A stretch of 64,000 bases of DNA from positions 59,617-123,616 of IMG/VR virus record IMGVR_UViG_3300037112_000155, one strand, 5' to 3'. This document shows, one piece after another, positions 7,588-14,334 of this stretch. The notes beneath the pieces are model-generated. The model was given only the letters and a program-made list of their open reading frames with translations, searched no databases and was not told where the DNA came from. This DNA is from a virus. The first letter of the stretch is position 1, and every line of letters begins with the position of its first letter. The translations under genes were made by a program, and so were the position numbers.

Positions 7588-7900
7588 GATCGAGCGGGAG
7601 GACCCCGCTCTTTAGAGGTACTTAATAAAAGCAGTACATCACGTAGAGATGTACTGACTGATTAAGAGGTACTCAATAGTTAAGACTTACTTAAAGTCTT
7701 TAAGCACTACTCAATGTAAGAAGGTAGAAAGAGCATGACACCCTACCGGACACCCGTCAAAGACTCACGGCACAACTAAGTCAGAATAGGCATGAATCTA
7801 AGAGGTTCCACGTACTCGGGTCAATCATTGAGAACCCACTGACAGTCAGTAGGCACTCGAACCTCCTAACCCCGTTGCGCGGCCCCCTTCCCTCCGCCAA
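7588..7900. other. AT-rich non-coding region with hairpins
   Basis: About 310 bp without a credible gene, clearly AT-richer than its surroundings. CAGTACATC/GATGTACTG forms a 9-bp hairpin (7632-7656), AGACTT/AAGTCT another, and ACTGAC/GTCAGT a near-continuous palindrome (7848-7860). The heptamer ACTCAAT recurs. Candidate origin, regulatory region or small RNA; direct evidence is only composition and symmetry. Confidence 0.5.
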
Positions 7901-8287
7901 CTAGTCGATGTCGAGGATGTCGAAGCCGGAGATGAACTCACCCGGAGGGCGCCACTCGTGGTCCGGGGGCAACGGGTCATAGATCAGCCCATCCCACACC
8001 AGCAGCCAGTGGCCAGGGCGGCGCACCTTGCGGCCGTTGACCCGGTAGTTGATGTTGACGATGCCGAACTGGGGTGCGTCCGCGTTGTGGCGCAGCGTGC
8101 GCGTCTTGCCGGTACGAATGCCGAGCTTGGCAAGCCCGCGCTTGAGGTCGGCGCCCCAGGTGCCTGCCGGCATGCCCACGGCGGCGATCGCGGCCTCCCT
8201 GGACACGCCGGCGGCCATTGCGACGCAGGTCTGCCCACAGGTCTTCTCGTAGGCGCCTTGATAAAGCGGTGTGATGTCTCTTGGCAT
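7901..8287 (-). CDS. C39-like papain-fold cysteine peptidase, 128 aa
   Basis: TCGQTCVAMAAGVSRE has the form of the C39 peptidase active-site helix, with Q10 and C17 as oxyanion-hole and nucleophile candidates; GHW (H93) and YDP (D104) supply the His-Asp pair. C39 domains cleave leader peptides after double-glycine sites or act as general proteases. Here the domain is alone, without an ABC transporter, so a processing or host-directed protease is more likely. Substrate unknown. Confidence 0.7.
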   Translation of the reverse strand: MPRDITPLYQGAYEKTCGQTCVAMAAGVSREAAIAAVGMPAGTWGADLKRGLAKLGIRTGKTRTLRHNADAPQFGIVNINYRVNGRKVRRPGHWLLVWDGLIYDPLPPDHEWRPPGEFISGFDILDID

Positions 8288-8289
8288 AG

Positions 8290-8321
8290 TAGAAAGGCCC
8301 TGCCAGAGCGACAGGGCCTTG
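8290..8321 (-). terminator. Rho-independent terminator
   Basis: AAGGCCCTG and CAGGGCCTT form a 9-bp stem, followed on the minus strand by TTTCTACT. It lies just after the stop of the 156-aa gene and before the C39-like gene. Confidence 0.7.
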
Positions 8322-8338
8322 AGTGTGCGGGAAGAGTG

Positions 8339-8809
8339 TTACAGCTGCCGGGCCGCCCACTCCTCGGGGGTGTACTTCGTCATGGCCGGGCCGTCGTAGT
8401 AGGCCTTGCCCTCGGCGAGGCAGATCGAATTGCACTCGTCGGTGAAACGAACGAGCACGTCGGCGTGCGGTCCAACTGCGTGCAACACCGTGCCATCTTC
8501 GAAGCGGATGAGATACTCAGCGACCTTGCGGACGACTGGAGCCGGTGCTCCGTAGCCATCGACCTTCTTTCCGACCTGCTGACGCAACTGCATTGCCTTG
8601 CGGGCAATGCTGGACGGATCAGGGCGAGGCTGAGCGGCTGCCAGTGGGATCGGAGCGGGACGGGGCTTGACCAGGGACTTCACGGTGATCGGGACCACCG
8701 GCGCCAGGACGGCCTTACCCTGCCGCTTGGTCGGTGCTGTGACTGGTGCGCCCTGCTTGGCCAGCTTCTGAGCTGCTGGGGACTTCTTCTGTGCGGCTTT
8801 GGGTGCCAT
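8339..8809 (-). CDS. Hypothetical protein with Ala/Pro/Lys-rich N-terminus, 156 aa
   Basis: ATG at 8809 chosen for AAGGAG seven bases upstream. Residues 1-75 are low complexity (Ala, Pro, Lys), likely disordered and possibly nucleic-acid binding. Residues about 90-156 look globular (EYLIRFEDGTVLHAVGPHADVLVRF). Terminated by the hairpin at 8290-8321. Overlaps the 60-aa gene upstream by 95 bp in another frame. Confidence 0.75.
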   Translation of the reverse strand: MAPKAAQKKSPAAQKLAKQGAPVTAPTKRQGKAVLAPVVPITVKSLVKPRPAPIPLAAAQPRPDPSSIARKAMQLRQQVGKKVDGYGAPAPVVRKVAEYLIRFEDGTVLHAVGPHADVLVRFTDECNSICLAEGKAYYDGPAMTKYTPEEWAARQL

Positions 8810-8897
8810 TCTTACGCTCCTTGCTGGCGCGGAACTCCGCATCCAGCTGTGTGGTGTCAAAGAGATCGATGTGGTTGACGGAAACGACGGTCGCCAT
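8715..8897 (-). CDS. Small hypothetical protein, 60 aa, overlapping
   Basis: ATG at 8897 follows GGAGGG at good distance and a CTTTGGTAG element about 60 bp upstream, which favours a real start. The first 30 residues (MATVVSVNHIDLFDTTQ) look natural; the last half overlaps the next gene and is Ser/Gln/Gly-rich, so it may be read only because no stop occurs. Either a true overlapping gene or the leader of a frameshifted longer one. Confidence 0.5.
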   Translation of the reverse strand: MATVVSVNHIDLFDTTQLDAEFRASKERKNGTQSRTEEVPSSSEAGQAGRTSHSTDQAAG

Positions 8898-8956
8898 GGG
8901 TCCCTCCAACGGAAAAGTTACGATTCACTCCGCAATAATCCCCTGTAGGGACAGGC

Positions 8957-8965
8957 CTACCAAAG
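8957..8965 (-). promoter_or_regulatory. CTTTGGTAG element 2
   Basis: Minus-strand copy about 60 bp before the 60-aa gene start, in the gap after the MmcB-like gene. Confidence 0.6.
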
Positions 8966-8967
8966 GT

Positions 8968-9840
8968 TCAGGGACCTGGAATGAAGGACTCCGTGTCCTT
9001 GCGGCCTCTCCAGCGCTCCTGGTCCGTCGGGAGAACGCAGGCATCGATGCGGAGACTCGGGGCTACCCGCAACTCGATGGGCTCGAACTTGCAGCAGTGC
9101 ATCGCCATGGGAAAAGCCATCAGCACGCCGTTCTTCACCTCGTACTGGACATGCTGCTCGCCTGGGCCGATGCAGCAACAGTCGGCGAAGGCCTGCTCAT
9201 GCTTGGGACACCAGGCCTCACCTGTGACGTCGTCGATCGGGAGATCCTTGGGATCGGTGACCTGCTCCCAGCCAGCCAGGGCGGAGAGGTGGGCCTCGTG
9301 ATCTTCCTTGGTGACCCAGCCGTGCATCTGGTTGAGCGACTGCTCCCGGTTCTCCCAGCGCAGCCAGTCGTTGAGCTGGATGGGCTGGAGACGCGCGGCA
9401 GTGCGGCCCAGGGCAGCGACCAGCATGCGCATCTCGTAGTTGCGGGCTACATCAGAACGAAGGTCCTTGCGCGGCCGGGCGTGGACGGTGATGTGGACCC
9501 CGTTGCCCTTCAGTTCCGCCAGGCCCCAGTCCGCCGGCAGCTCCTCCGGCTTGATCAGCTCCTCCGGCTTGATCAGCCCCGCCGGCACGAAGTAGTAGCG
9601 TTCGGCGCCGAGTGCGATGTTCAGGTTCTGGCGGAAGGGCTTGTCGGCGTCGGCTTTGAAGTCGGCGCGGCTGGTCTTGCACTCGACCAGGACGGAGCGT
9701 CCATTGAACTTCCAGCCGATGACGTCAGGGATCTCGCCAGAGTGAGTGGTCATCTCCGTGAGCACGGCCTTGCAGCCGTAGGTACCCCACAGCCAGCGGG
9801 CGGCCCGGGCTACCAGATCGGCGTGGGTCCATTCCTTCAC
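8968..9840 (-). CDS. MmcB-like PD-(D/E)XK nuclease-fold protein, 290 aa
   Basis: GTG at 9840 chosen because it overlaps the TGA of the preceding mini-gene (GTGA); an in-frame TTG 42 bp upstream has no ribosome site. IPDVIGW...LVECKTSRADF with D39, E53 and K55 is the PD-(D/E)XK core as in MmcB-type DNA-repair proteins, including the DKPFR-like continuation. The C-terminal 100 residues contain a Cys cluster (WCPKHEQAFADCCC) and are not recognised. An 18-bp tandem duplication adds LIKPEE twice in a loop after the core. Probable DNA or RNA processing role. Confidence 0.75.
   Translation of the reverse strand: MKEWTHADLVARAARWLWGTYGCKAVLTEMTTHSGEIPDVIGWKFNGRSVLVECKTSRADFKADADKPFRQNLNIALGAERYYFVPAGLIKPEELIKPEELPADWGLAELKGNGVHITVHARPRKDLRSDVARNYEMRMLVAALGRTAARLQPIQLNDWLRWENREQSLNQMHGWVTKEDHEAHLSALAGWEQVTDPKDLPIDDVTGEAWCPKHEQAFADCCCIGPGEQHVQYEVKNGVLMAFPMAMHCCKFEPIELRVAPSLRIDACVLPTDQERWRGRKDTESFIPGP
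9541..9576. repeat. 18-bp tandem duplication inside MmcB-like gene
   Basis: The 18-base unit ctcctccggcttgatcag occurs twice in tandem and keeps the frame, giving a repeated Leu-Ile-Lys-Pro-Glu-Glu. Looks like a recent slippage duplication in a surface loop. Confidence 0.9.
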
Positions 9841-9953
9841 AGGAGGACCCAGACGTTTTGCACCGCGCCACAGCAGCGGCAAGTCTCGATGTAAGGACCG
9901 GCCGGGACCCAGCGATGCAGTCCGAAGAAGCAGAGAATTCGATTGAGCATCAT
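9837..9953 (-). CDS. Mini zinc-ribbon-like protein, 38 aa
   Basis: Reads MMLNRILCFFGLHRW, then a CRCC cluster. ATG overlaps the TGA of the HicA-like gene (ATGA) and its own TGA overlaps the GTG of the MmcB-like gene, so three genes are chained by overlaps. Small GLHRW plus Cys-pair proteins are common in phages and usually unannotated. Function unknown. Confidence 0.65.
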   Translation of the reverse strand: MMLNRILCFFGLHRWVPAGPYIETCRCCGAVQNVWVLL

Positions 9954-10156
9954 GCGGCCTTCCGAAAAGCTTCTACAGCCGGCGTCTTGATGGCGCGGCG
10001 GATCTCCGACAGCTTGTTCATCCAGCCGCGGTCGTCAGTCTTGGTGCCGGTGATCACGATCAGATGACCGTTCAACCGGTAGGCCTGGTGTTTGTTATGG
10101 CGCTCCTCGACTCCGGATTCCTTGAGGAGACGCATGACTTCTTTCTTGGCGTCCAT
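9950..10156 (-). CDS. HicA-like small dsRBD-fold protein, 68 aa
   Basis: Size and pattern (RLLKESGVEERHNKHQAYRL, then a strand and EIRRAI helix) resemble HicA-type proteins, in which a His in the beta-2 region helps cut mRNA. Here the HK-H residues are in the right region, but no HicB antitoxin gene is adjacent. A CTTTGGTAG element lies about 30 bp upstream of the ATG. Confidence 0.65.
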   Translation of the reverse strand: MDAKKEVMRLLKESGVEERHNKHQAYRLNGHLIVITGTKTDDRGWMNKLSEIRRAIKTPAVEAFRKAA

Positions 10157-10185
10157 GCACCCAGGATGGGCGCCGCGGCCGGACT

Positions 10186-10194
10186 ACCAAAGCC
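10186..10194 (-). promoter_or_regulatory. CTTTGGTAG element 3
   Basis: Minus-strand CTTTGGTAGTCC about 30 bp before the ATG of the HicA-like gene, and immediately after the terminator of the upstream transcription unit. Confidence 0.65.
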
Positions 10195-10201
10195 TGGGCA
10201 C

Positions 10202-10236
10202 AAAAAGAGGGGCACGGCTTCTTAGGGCCGTACCCC
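10202..10236 (-). terminator. Rho-independent terminator
   Basis: On the minus strand GGGGTACGGC pairs with GCCGTGCCCC (10 bp, one T-G), followed by TCTTTTTG. It closes the unit ending at 10,296 and precedes the CTTTGGTAG element of the next one. Confidence 0.85.
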
Positions 10237-10270
10237 AAATCGCGTTTCACCGCTTTGGTTAGATTGAGTA

Positions 10271-10299
10271 TCTGATCAGCGCCGCCCTGGCGCGATCAG
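10271..10299. other. Nested hairpin at the end of the 168-aa frame
   Basis: CTGATC/GATCAG encloses GCGCC/GGCGC, overlapping the last codon of the 168-aa reading frame and lying 30 bp before the terminator. Confidence 0.45.
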
Positions 10300-10802
10300 G
10301 CGAACCACTTAGAGAAGGTTCGCTTCAGAGCTTCGAGCATCCGATGATAGCGAGCGAACCGCCGAGGTCGCGGATCGGGGCCATCAGCCGGGTGTCGTTG
10401 AACTTCATCAGCAGTGTGCCAACCCTCTCCACCGTCCCGATAAAGGATGATTTCGCTTCCGTGTTCGCTGGAACTACCATTGTGTCCGGGAAGCAGAGGG
10501 CGCTCGGGCCCTTGCCGAAGGTCACCGTGTACTGAATCTGATACAACTTCATTGGTCATCTCCACAGTCAGGATCTGGATCAGGTGAAGGAGGTGGCCAC
10601 CCTGACTGGGGTCGACCTCCGCGCCGCATTGGCAGCGCTTTACCCACCGGCCACACTCCATGAACATCTCACAGTGGTGCGGGCCGAACAGATAACGAGC
10701 CTGGTCAAGCGTACTCGTCCACCCGCGCCGCTCACAGAGCGCGCTGAGCGTGTTGACCAGCTGCTGGTTCCGGTTGGGTGGCTCGGAGAGAGGCGGGCGC
10801 AT
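10296..10802 (-). CDS. Cys/His hypothetical protein, up to 168 aa
   Basis: ATG at 10802 overlaps the TAA of the upstream gene (TAATG). The first 80 residues look genuine (LCERRGWTSTLDQ..., then CEMFMECGRWVKRCQCGAEV, a likely zinc site). The rest, in frame beyond 10,555, has the look of an antisense-frame shadow because it fully overlaps another gene. Either a true dual-coding region or a frameshift ends the first gene near 10,550. Confidence 0.55.
   Translation of the reverse strand: MRPPLSEPPNRNQQLVNTLSALCERRGWTSTLDQARYLFGPHHCEMFMECGRWVKRCQCGAEVDPSQGGHLLHLIQILTVEMTNEVVSDSVHGDLRQGPERPLLPGHNGSSSEHGSEIILYRDGGEGWHTADEVQRHPADGPDPRPRRFARYHRMLEALKRTFSKWFA
10325..10552 (-). CDS. Hypothetical protein, 75 aa, nested
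   Basis: ATG follows GGAG at seven bases. MKLYQIQYTVTFGKG... predicts a compact beta-rich fold with normal composition, more protein-like than the overlapping frame. Lies entirely within the 168-aa frame, in a different phase. Function unknown. Confidence 0.65.
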   Translation of the reverse strand: MKLYQIQYTVTFGKGPSALCFPDTMVVPANTEAKSSFIGTVERVGTLLMKFNDTRLMAPIRDLGGSLAIIGCSKL

Positions 10803-11023
10803 TAGGAGTCGCTGGAGATCGAGTTGATCTGCACGGGATCCGAATCCATGTACTCGAGGCCTTCGGTGCTCACGATGGTCTCGAACTTGAGGCCCTTGGC
10901 GACGGCTACTGCGTCTTCCCAGGAATCCGCCTCGATGTGGACTCCGAGGTCCGCTTTGACGGTGGTGTAGACGATGAACTTCTGCTTGACGACGGCGCCA
11001 GGCTTCTTGCGATTGATTGCCAT
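10802..11023 (-). CDS. Hypothetical protein, 73 aa
   Basis: ATG at 11023 chosen for AAGGAA six bases upstream, over an earlier in-frame ATG. Sequence KFIVYTTVKADLGVHIEADSW... suggests an alpha/beta fold. Stop overlaps the next ATG. Family not recognised. Confidence 0.75.
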   Translation of the reverse strand: MAINRKKPGAVVKQKFIVYTTVKADLGVHIEADSWEDAVAVAKGLKFETIVSTEGLEYMDSDPVQINSISSDS

Positions 11024-11054
11024 GTGTTTCCTTCCAGTTTGGTTCATAAACAGG

Positions 11055-11100
11055 GCACTAAGCCCTTTAGTGCGTCATAAGGAGGGCATTACCCCTCCTT
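11055..11100. other. Pair of hairpins around the GroES-like stop
   Basis: GCACTAA/TTAGTGC (7 bp) and AAGGAGG/CCTCCTT around the TAA stop of the GroES-like gene. No long T-run, so partial termination or RNA stabilisation are both possible. Confidence 0.45.
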
Positions 11101-11415
11101 CCCATCGTTGTCTTCAACGATGACGCCGACGATGTGAGACTCGTCGGAAAGAGCGAGGCACATGACCCCGTCGTACTCAACCTCGATCTTGACCTTGGCT
11201 TCAAGGACGTAGACGCGATCGCCAGGGACAACCTGGGGTGGGAGAACCTGCCCGCCGGCGGTCACCAGACCGCGGCCGACGGCCATGACGGTTCCGGTGC
11301 GCTTGGGCACGTTGAACTGCTCGAACGTGCCACCCGGCGTGAGGATGGAGCCGATCTGCTTCTCCGAGGGATCGAGTTTGATGATGGTGTACTGACTGAG
11401 AGGGCGAATCTTCAT
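11089..11415 (-). CDS. GroES-like co-chaperonin
   Basis: 108 aa, close to GroES length. It starts MKIRPLSQYTIIKLDPSE and ends with VKIEVEYDGVMCLALSDESHIVGVI, matching the GroES opening and closing strands; the middle GTVMAVGRGLV...VVPGDRVYV matches the barrel core. The mobile loop (about residues 24-36) is GSILTPGGTFEQF, which would contact GroEL. Like T4 gp31, a phage GroES can retune the host chaperonin for capsid folding. No groEL is visible here. Confidence 0.85.
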   Translation of the reverse strand: MKIRPLSQYTIIKLDPSEKQIGSILTPGGTFEQFNVPKRTGTVMAVGRGLVTAGGQVLPPQVVPGDRVYVLEAKVKIEVEYDGVMCLALSDESHIVGVIVEDNDGKEG

Positions 11416-11451
11416 TTGAACTGCTCCTGGGTGGATCTGAGGGTGAGGGCT

Positions 11452-11844
11452 TTAGTCTTCCGAGATGATGAAGATGATGCGGGGCTGGTTGGGCAGCAGG
11501 GGTTCGCACTGAACGAGTGTGGCGAAGCCATTGGGGAAGTCGACACCGGCCGCAGGAGTGATGTTTCCCGTGGTGACGAATGGTGTTCCGCGGAGGCCAC
11601 CGCACCCTGCGTGGGATACGCCCAGGACTGCTTCCAGAGGAATGACATCGGGATCGGGGAGGGTCTCGTCGTCATCGTCATCGTCATCGAAGTCGCCGTC
11701 TTCCAGGCGATCGAAGAAGGCGTTGACGGCATCGGCGCCGACCTCGAGAGTCCCCTGCAGTTCCTTCAGGCCACCGTGAATCTCGGTGCTGAGGTTCAAC
11801 CGGGCATCATCGTCTACACGTGCTTCAATTGCGATACTCCACAT
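11452..11844 (-). CDS. Acidic hypothetical protein, 130 aa
   Basis: Contains a run of seven Asp near residue 52-60 (DGDFDDDDDDDETL) between two ordered halves. The C-terminal half (NGFATLVQCEPLLPNQPRIIFII) ends in a hydrophobic strand. Lies 14 bp downstream of the 84-aa gene. Function unknown; the acidic loop could bind metal or mimic DNA. Confidence 0.75.
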   Translation of the reverse strand: MWSIAIEARVDDDARLNLSTEIHGGLKELQGTLEVGADAVNAFFDRLEDGDFDDDDDDDETLPDPDVIPLEAVLGVSHAGCGGLRGTPFVTTGNITPAAGVDFPNGFATLVQCEPLLPNQPRIIFIISED

Positions 11845-11858
11845 GTTGTTTCTCCCTT

Positions 11859-12113
11859 TCAGAGCTTCTTCAGAAGTTCATCAGCACACATGCTGATGAA
11901 CGATTCCGTGCGTTCCGTTACGTTGACGACTTCTCCAGCGATCTTGCGCATGCGCTGGATGATCTGTTCCCGTGCGTCCTTCTTGCCGTCCTCGACTGTG
12001 TACAGCGAGATCTCAAGGGTGGTGACGTCTGGAGGCAGGTTGATGGTGAGTGACTTGCCGTCTACGAGGCGGCGGAGATCAGCAGGCTTGACCTTGATAG
12101 CGGCTGTGCGCAT
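11859..12113 (-). CDS. Hypothetical protein, 84 aa
   Basis: Starts in overlap with the stop of the 71-aa gene (1 bp shared, TGATG-type). Sequence is mixed alpha/beta (SLTINLPPDVTTLEISLYTV, then KKDAREQIIQRMRKI). No family recognised. Confidence 0.75.
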   Translation of the reverse strand: MRTAAIKVKPADLRRLVDGKSLTINLPPDVTTLEISLYTVEDGKKDAREQIIQRMRKIAGEVVNVTERTESFISMCADELLKKL

Positions 12114-12328
12114 CAGTCTGCTGCCGGTGCCGTGACCTGGTTGAGGGTCAGCTCATAGAACTCGCCGACGCGGTAGTCATTGATGATCGTCTCCTGGCCT
12201 ACCAGAACGATCCGGCTGCAGCCCTTGCTGTTGGCGCTCTCGAGGGTTACGGTGCCTACGCGGCCGACCTTCTTGTCGCGGATCTTGGTCTCGGTGACTG
12301 CAAACTGAATGGCTTCTTTCTCTGGCAT
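12113..12328 (-). CDS. Hypothetical protein, 71 aa
   Basis: ATG at 12328 chosen for GAGGAG nine bases upstream; an ATG three codons earlier sits on top of that site. Likely small beta barrel (KVGRVGTVTLESANSKGCSR). A CTTTGGTAG element lies about 60 bp upstream. Confidence 0.75.
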   Translation of the reverse strand: MPEKEAIQFAVTETKIRDKKVGRVGTVTLESANSKGCSRIVLVGQETIINDYRVGEFYELTLNQVTAPAAD

Positions 12329-12387
12329 TGCTCTCATCTCCTCGCCCGGTTTGGGCTGATGTGCTGAGTATGGAAGAGGGCAGGGGA

Positions 12388-12396
12388 CTACCAAAG
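12388..12396 (-). promoter_or_regulatory. CTTTGGTAG element 4
   Basis: Minus-strand CTTTGGTAGTCC directly after the terminator at 12,412-12,436 and about 60 bp before the 71-aa gene, again separating two transcription units. Confidence 0.65.
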
Positions 12397-12411
12397 CCCC
12401 GCGCCCAACAA

Positions 12412-12436
12412 CAGGAAAAGCCACCCGAAGGTGGCT
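12412..12436 (-). terminator. Rho-independent terminator with TTCG loop
   Basis: On the minus strand GCCACC-TTCG-GGTGGC is followed by TTTTCCTG. A stable UUCG tetraloop and T-run; it ends the unit containing the 171-aa gene. Confidence 0.85.
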
Positions 12437-12509
12437 TCCTGTAGCCCGGTAACCCGGGTGGTTGTGCCTCGAAGTCGCTTTGCGGCGAACCGTTCGAGAT
12501 GCAATGTCG

Positions 12510-13025
12510 TTACTTCTGCTCCGTAGCGCCTTCCTGCGCGCCTGTCTGGGTGCCTACGCCGAAGCCAGTTCCCTCGGTGATCTTGCCTGCATCACCGGTT
12601 TCGCCTGGTGTCTCCTTGGTCTGGGTCTCGATCGGCTCTTCTGTCTTCTCCTGCGCACCCGCGGCGGCCTCGGCTGCAGCAGCTGCCTTCTTCTCCTTGG
12701 CAGTGGGGGCCTTCACGGCCGGTTTCACGACGGGAGCCGAGCTGGCCTCGGTCACTGTGGCGATCGGCAGATCGACGATGGTGTTGACGCGCACAGTGCG
12801 GATCGAACTCGGCTTCTGCAGGTCGGCCGTGCGATACAGGGTGTGCACGCCGTCGATCACCTTCGAGGACAGGCCGGACTGGGTGTAGAACGCGAGCACG
12901 ATCTTCTGTGCATCTTCCTGGTCGTTGGCCAACGCGGCAACTTCGATGTCATTGGCGTCGGACTTGTCGGAGTTCAACATGCCATCGGTGATGGTGATGT
13001 TCAGCAGGTAGTGATTGAGAATCAT
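12510..13025 (-). CDS. Hypothetical protein with disordered C-terminus, 171 aa
   Basis: ATG at 13025 chosen for CAGGAG upstream. Residues 1-95 are alpha/beta (MILNHYLLNITITDGML...KIVLAFYTQSGL); residues 100-171 are Ala/Glu/Thr/Gly-rich and probably disordered. Preceded by a CTTTGGTAG element and followed by a terminator, so likely a monocistronic unit. Function unknown. Confidence 0.8.
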   Translation of the reverse strand: MILNHYLLNITITDGMLNSDKSDANDIEVAALANDQEDAQKIVLAFYTQSGLSSKVIDGVHTLYRTADLQKPSSIRTVRVNTIVDLPIATVTEASSAPVVKPAVKAPTAKEKKAAAAAEAAAGAQEKTEEPIETQTKETPGETGDAGKITEGTGFGVGTQTGAQEGATEQK

Positions 13026-13112
13026 AAGTCTCCTGTTATCTGTGATGTTTCCGATTTGCAAATTGGAAACTGGGTTGGTGGCGCACTTCTCAGACTGATC
13101 TCTGTTCCTGGA

Positions 13113-13121
13113 CTACCAAAG
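13113..13121 (-). promoter_or_regulatory. CTTTGGTAG element 5
   Basis: Minus-strand CCTTTGGTAGTCC about 90 bp before the ATG of the 171-aa gene, just after the stop of the 139-aa gene. Confidence 0.65.
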
Positions 13122-13134
13122 GCAGTTCAGTTCG

Positions 13135-13554
13135 TCAGAGGGTGAACCCGCGAGCAACTGCGATGTGCATGGCTTCCTGGGTGTTGGGGTGGTGCTCAAT
13201 CATCAGGACGGCATCGCCATGAACGCCGTCCGGGTAGAGCAGGCTGTCCGAGTAGGCAACGTGGATCCCCTTGAGAGGGATAGGCATTGAAAAACCCGTG
13301 GGCACGATCAGGGCGAACTCACCCGTGCCTCCGCCGATCTCCAGCTGCTTCATCATGACCACCACGTCGACCATCTGCAGGTGTTCGCGGTCGTAGGTGT
13401 AGCCGATGAGAGGCTGCAGCGGAGCGTTCTTCGCGATCGGGGTGTTCCAAAAGACGATGTAGCCGCATTTGACAGCCAGCTCTAGTTTCTCGTCCGGGTG
13501 GTCGATCAGATCGATGATGGTGGGCAACTTCGGGTACGTCATGCCTTGGCACAT
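13135..13554 (-). CDS. Hypothetical protein, 139 aa
   Basis: AGGAG precedes the ATG at 13554 by eight bases. Alternating hydrophobic strands (VDVVVMMKQLEIGG, FALIVPTGFSMPI) and a central helix suggest a compact soluble domain. Last gene before the CTTTGGTAG element at 13,113. Family not recognised. Confidence 0.8.
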   Translation of the reverse strand: MCQGMTYPKLPTIIDLIDHPDEKLELAVKCGYIVFWNTPIAKNAPLQPLIGYTYDREHLQMVDVVVMMKQLEIGGGTGEFALIVPTGFSMPIPLKGIHVAYSDSLLYPDGVHGDAVLMIEHHPNTQEAMHIAVARGFTL

Positions 13555-13567
13555 GGTGAAACTCCTT

Positions 13568-13726
13568 CTAGTACGTGACTGCTGAAACCAAAACTGCAGA
13601 GGCCATCCAGTAGATGGCGTGGCGCCAGTCCGCCTGGAGGGCGTACCGGCAGGATGCTGCCACCGACAGCGCCACCATGACGGTGGGCAGGAACTTCGGA
13701 CTGCGGATGAGATCAGAGAAGGTCAT
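13568..13726 (-). CDS. Small membrane protein, 52 aa
   Basis: Two hydrophobic helices (FLPTVMVALSVAASCRYAL and YWMASAVLVSAVTY). The ATG overlaps the stop of the 109-aa gene by 1 bp (TGATG) and the stop is 14 bp before the next ATG, so it fits the operon exactly. Function unknown. Confidence 0.75.
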   Translation of the reverse strand: MTFSDLIRSPKFLPTVMVALSVAASCRYALQADWRHAIYWMASAVLVSAVTY

Positions 13727-14055
13727 CAGCACCCCGTCAGGCAAGCACTCGGTTCAAAGAGACGAAGCCAACCTGCCCGAAGGCGCTGCCACAGGGTTGC
13801 CGGCATCGTCTTCTCGTAGACCTGGATCATCAGTCCGTCTGTACCCAGGGAGGTGAGGTCGAAGAGCAGACGATGGGTTTCAACGAAGATTTCATCGGAG
13901 ATCGCCACGTATTTGCCGTCGATCTGCATGACCGGACTGCTGACGATGACGCCATCGGCGTGGTACACGCCGAACTTGCCCGGTGCGTAGGTGTCCCGCA
14001 GTTTGTACTTCGCCGAGCTGGTGCTGATGGGATCGTGCTTGATTGCTTTGCTCAT
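13726..14055 (-). CDS. Hypothetical protein, 109 aa
   Basis: First gene of the minus block nearest the divergent region, with a CTTTGGTAG element 28 bp upstream of the ATG. Reads as beta-rich (GKFGVYHADGVIVSSPVMQI) with an amphipathic C-terminus. No family recognised. Confidence 0.8.
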   Translation of the reverse strand: MSKAIKHDPISTSSAKYKLRDTYAPGKFGVYHADGVIVSSPVMQIDGKYVAISDEIFVETHRLLFDLTSLGTDGLMIQVYEKTMPATLWQRLRAGWLRLFEPSACLTGC

Positions 14056-14082
14056 AGCTCGAGTGTCCAGGAGGGCGCTCGA

Positions 14083-14091
14083 CTACCAAAG
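14083..14091 (-). promoter_or_regulatory. CTTTGGTAG element 6
   Basis: Minus-strand CCTTTGGTAGTCG 28 bp before the 109-aa gene. It forms one arm of a short inverted repeat with GGCCTTTT at 14,104-14,111. Confidence 0.65.
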
Positions 14092-14334
14092 GCCCACACG
14101 CGAGGCCTTTTCTGTTTGCATCCTGGACAGCTTTTGAGCGATGGCTGGCATGCGGCGATTACGTGGGGTATTCACCGCACGCTGAGTGGGAAAGGTCCCT
14201 TGAGCCATCACGAGGGGCGGACAGGTCTGGGGATAGAGACACCAGGTAATCAGTGGTACTGAGTGACCCTCGACTTAGGTTCGAGCCCACCCGGTCCTAA
14301 TCAATAACCCCAACCCGTACAAAGGAGAACCACC
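14092..14334. promoter_or_regulatory. Divergent intergenic region
   Basis: Transcription diverges here: minus genes to the left, plus genes to the right. AAGGCC/GGCCTT with a TTTT tail could act as a barrier. GTTCGAG near 14,280 resembles a tRNA T-loop, but the arms do not pair. A plus-strand promoter for the 14,335 gene is expected here, but no clear -35/-10 pair is seen. Confidence 0.5.

Noticed and set aside
14205-14300. tRNA-like sequence with GTTCGAG loop in the divergent region
   Set aside because: The T stem has only two pairs and no D arm is found; acceptor pairing six of seven is probably chance.
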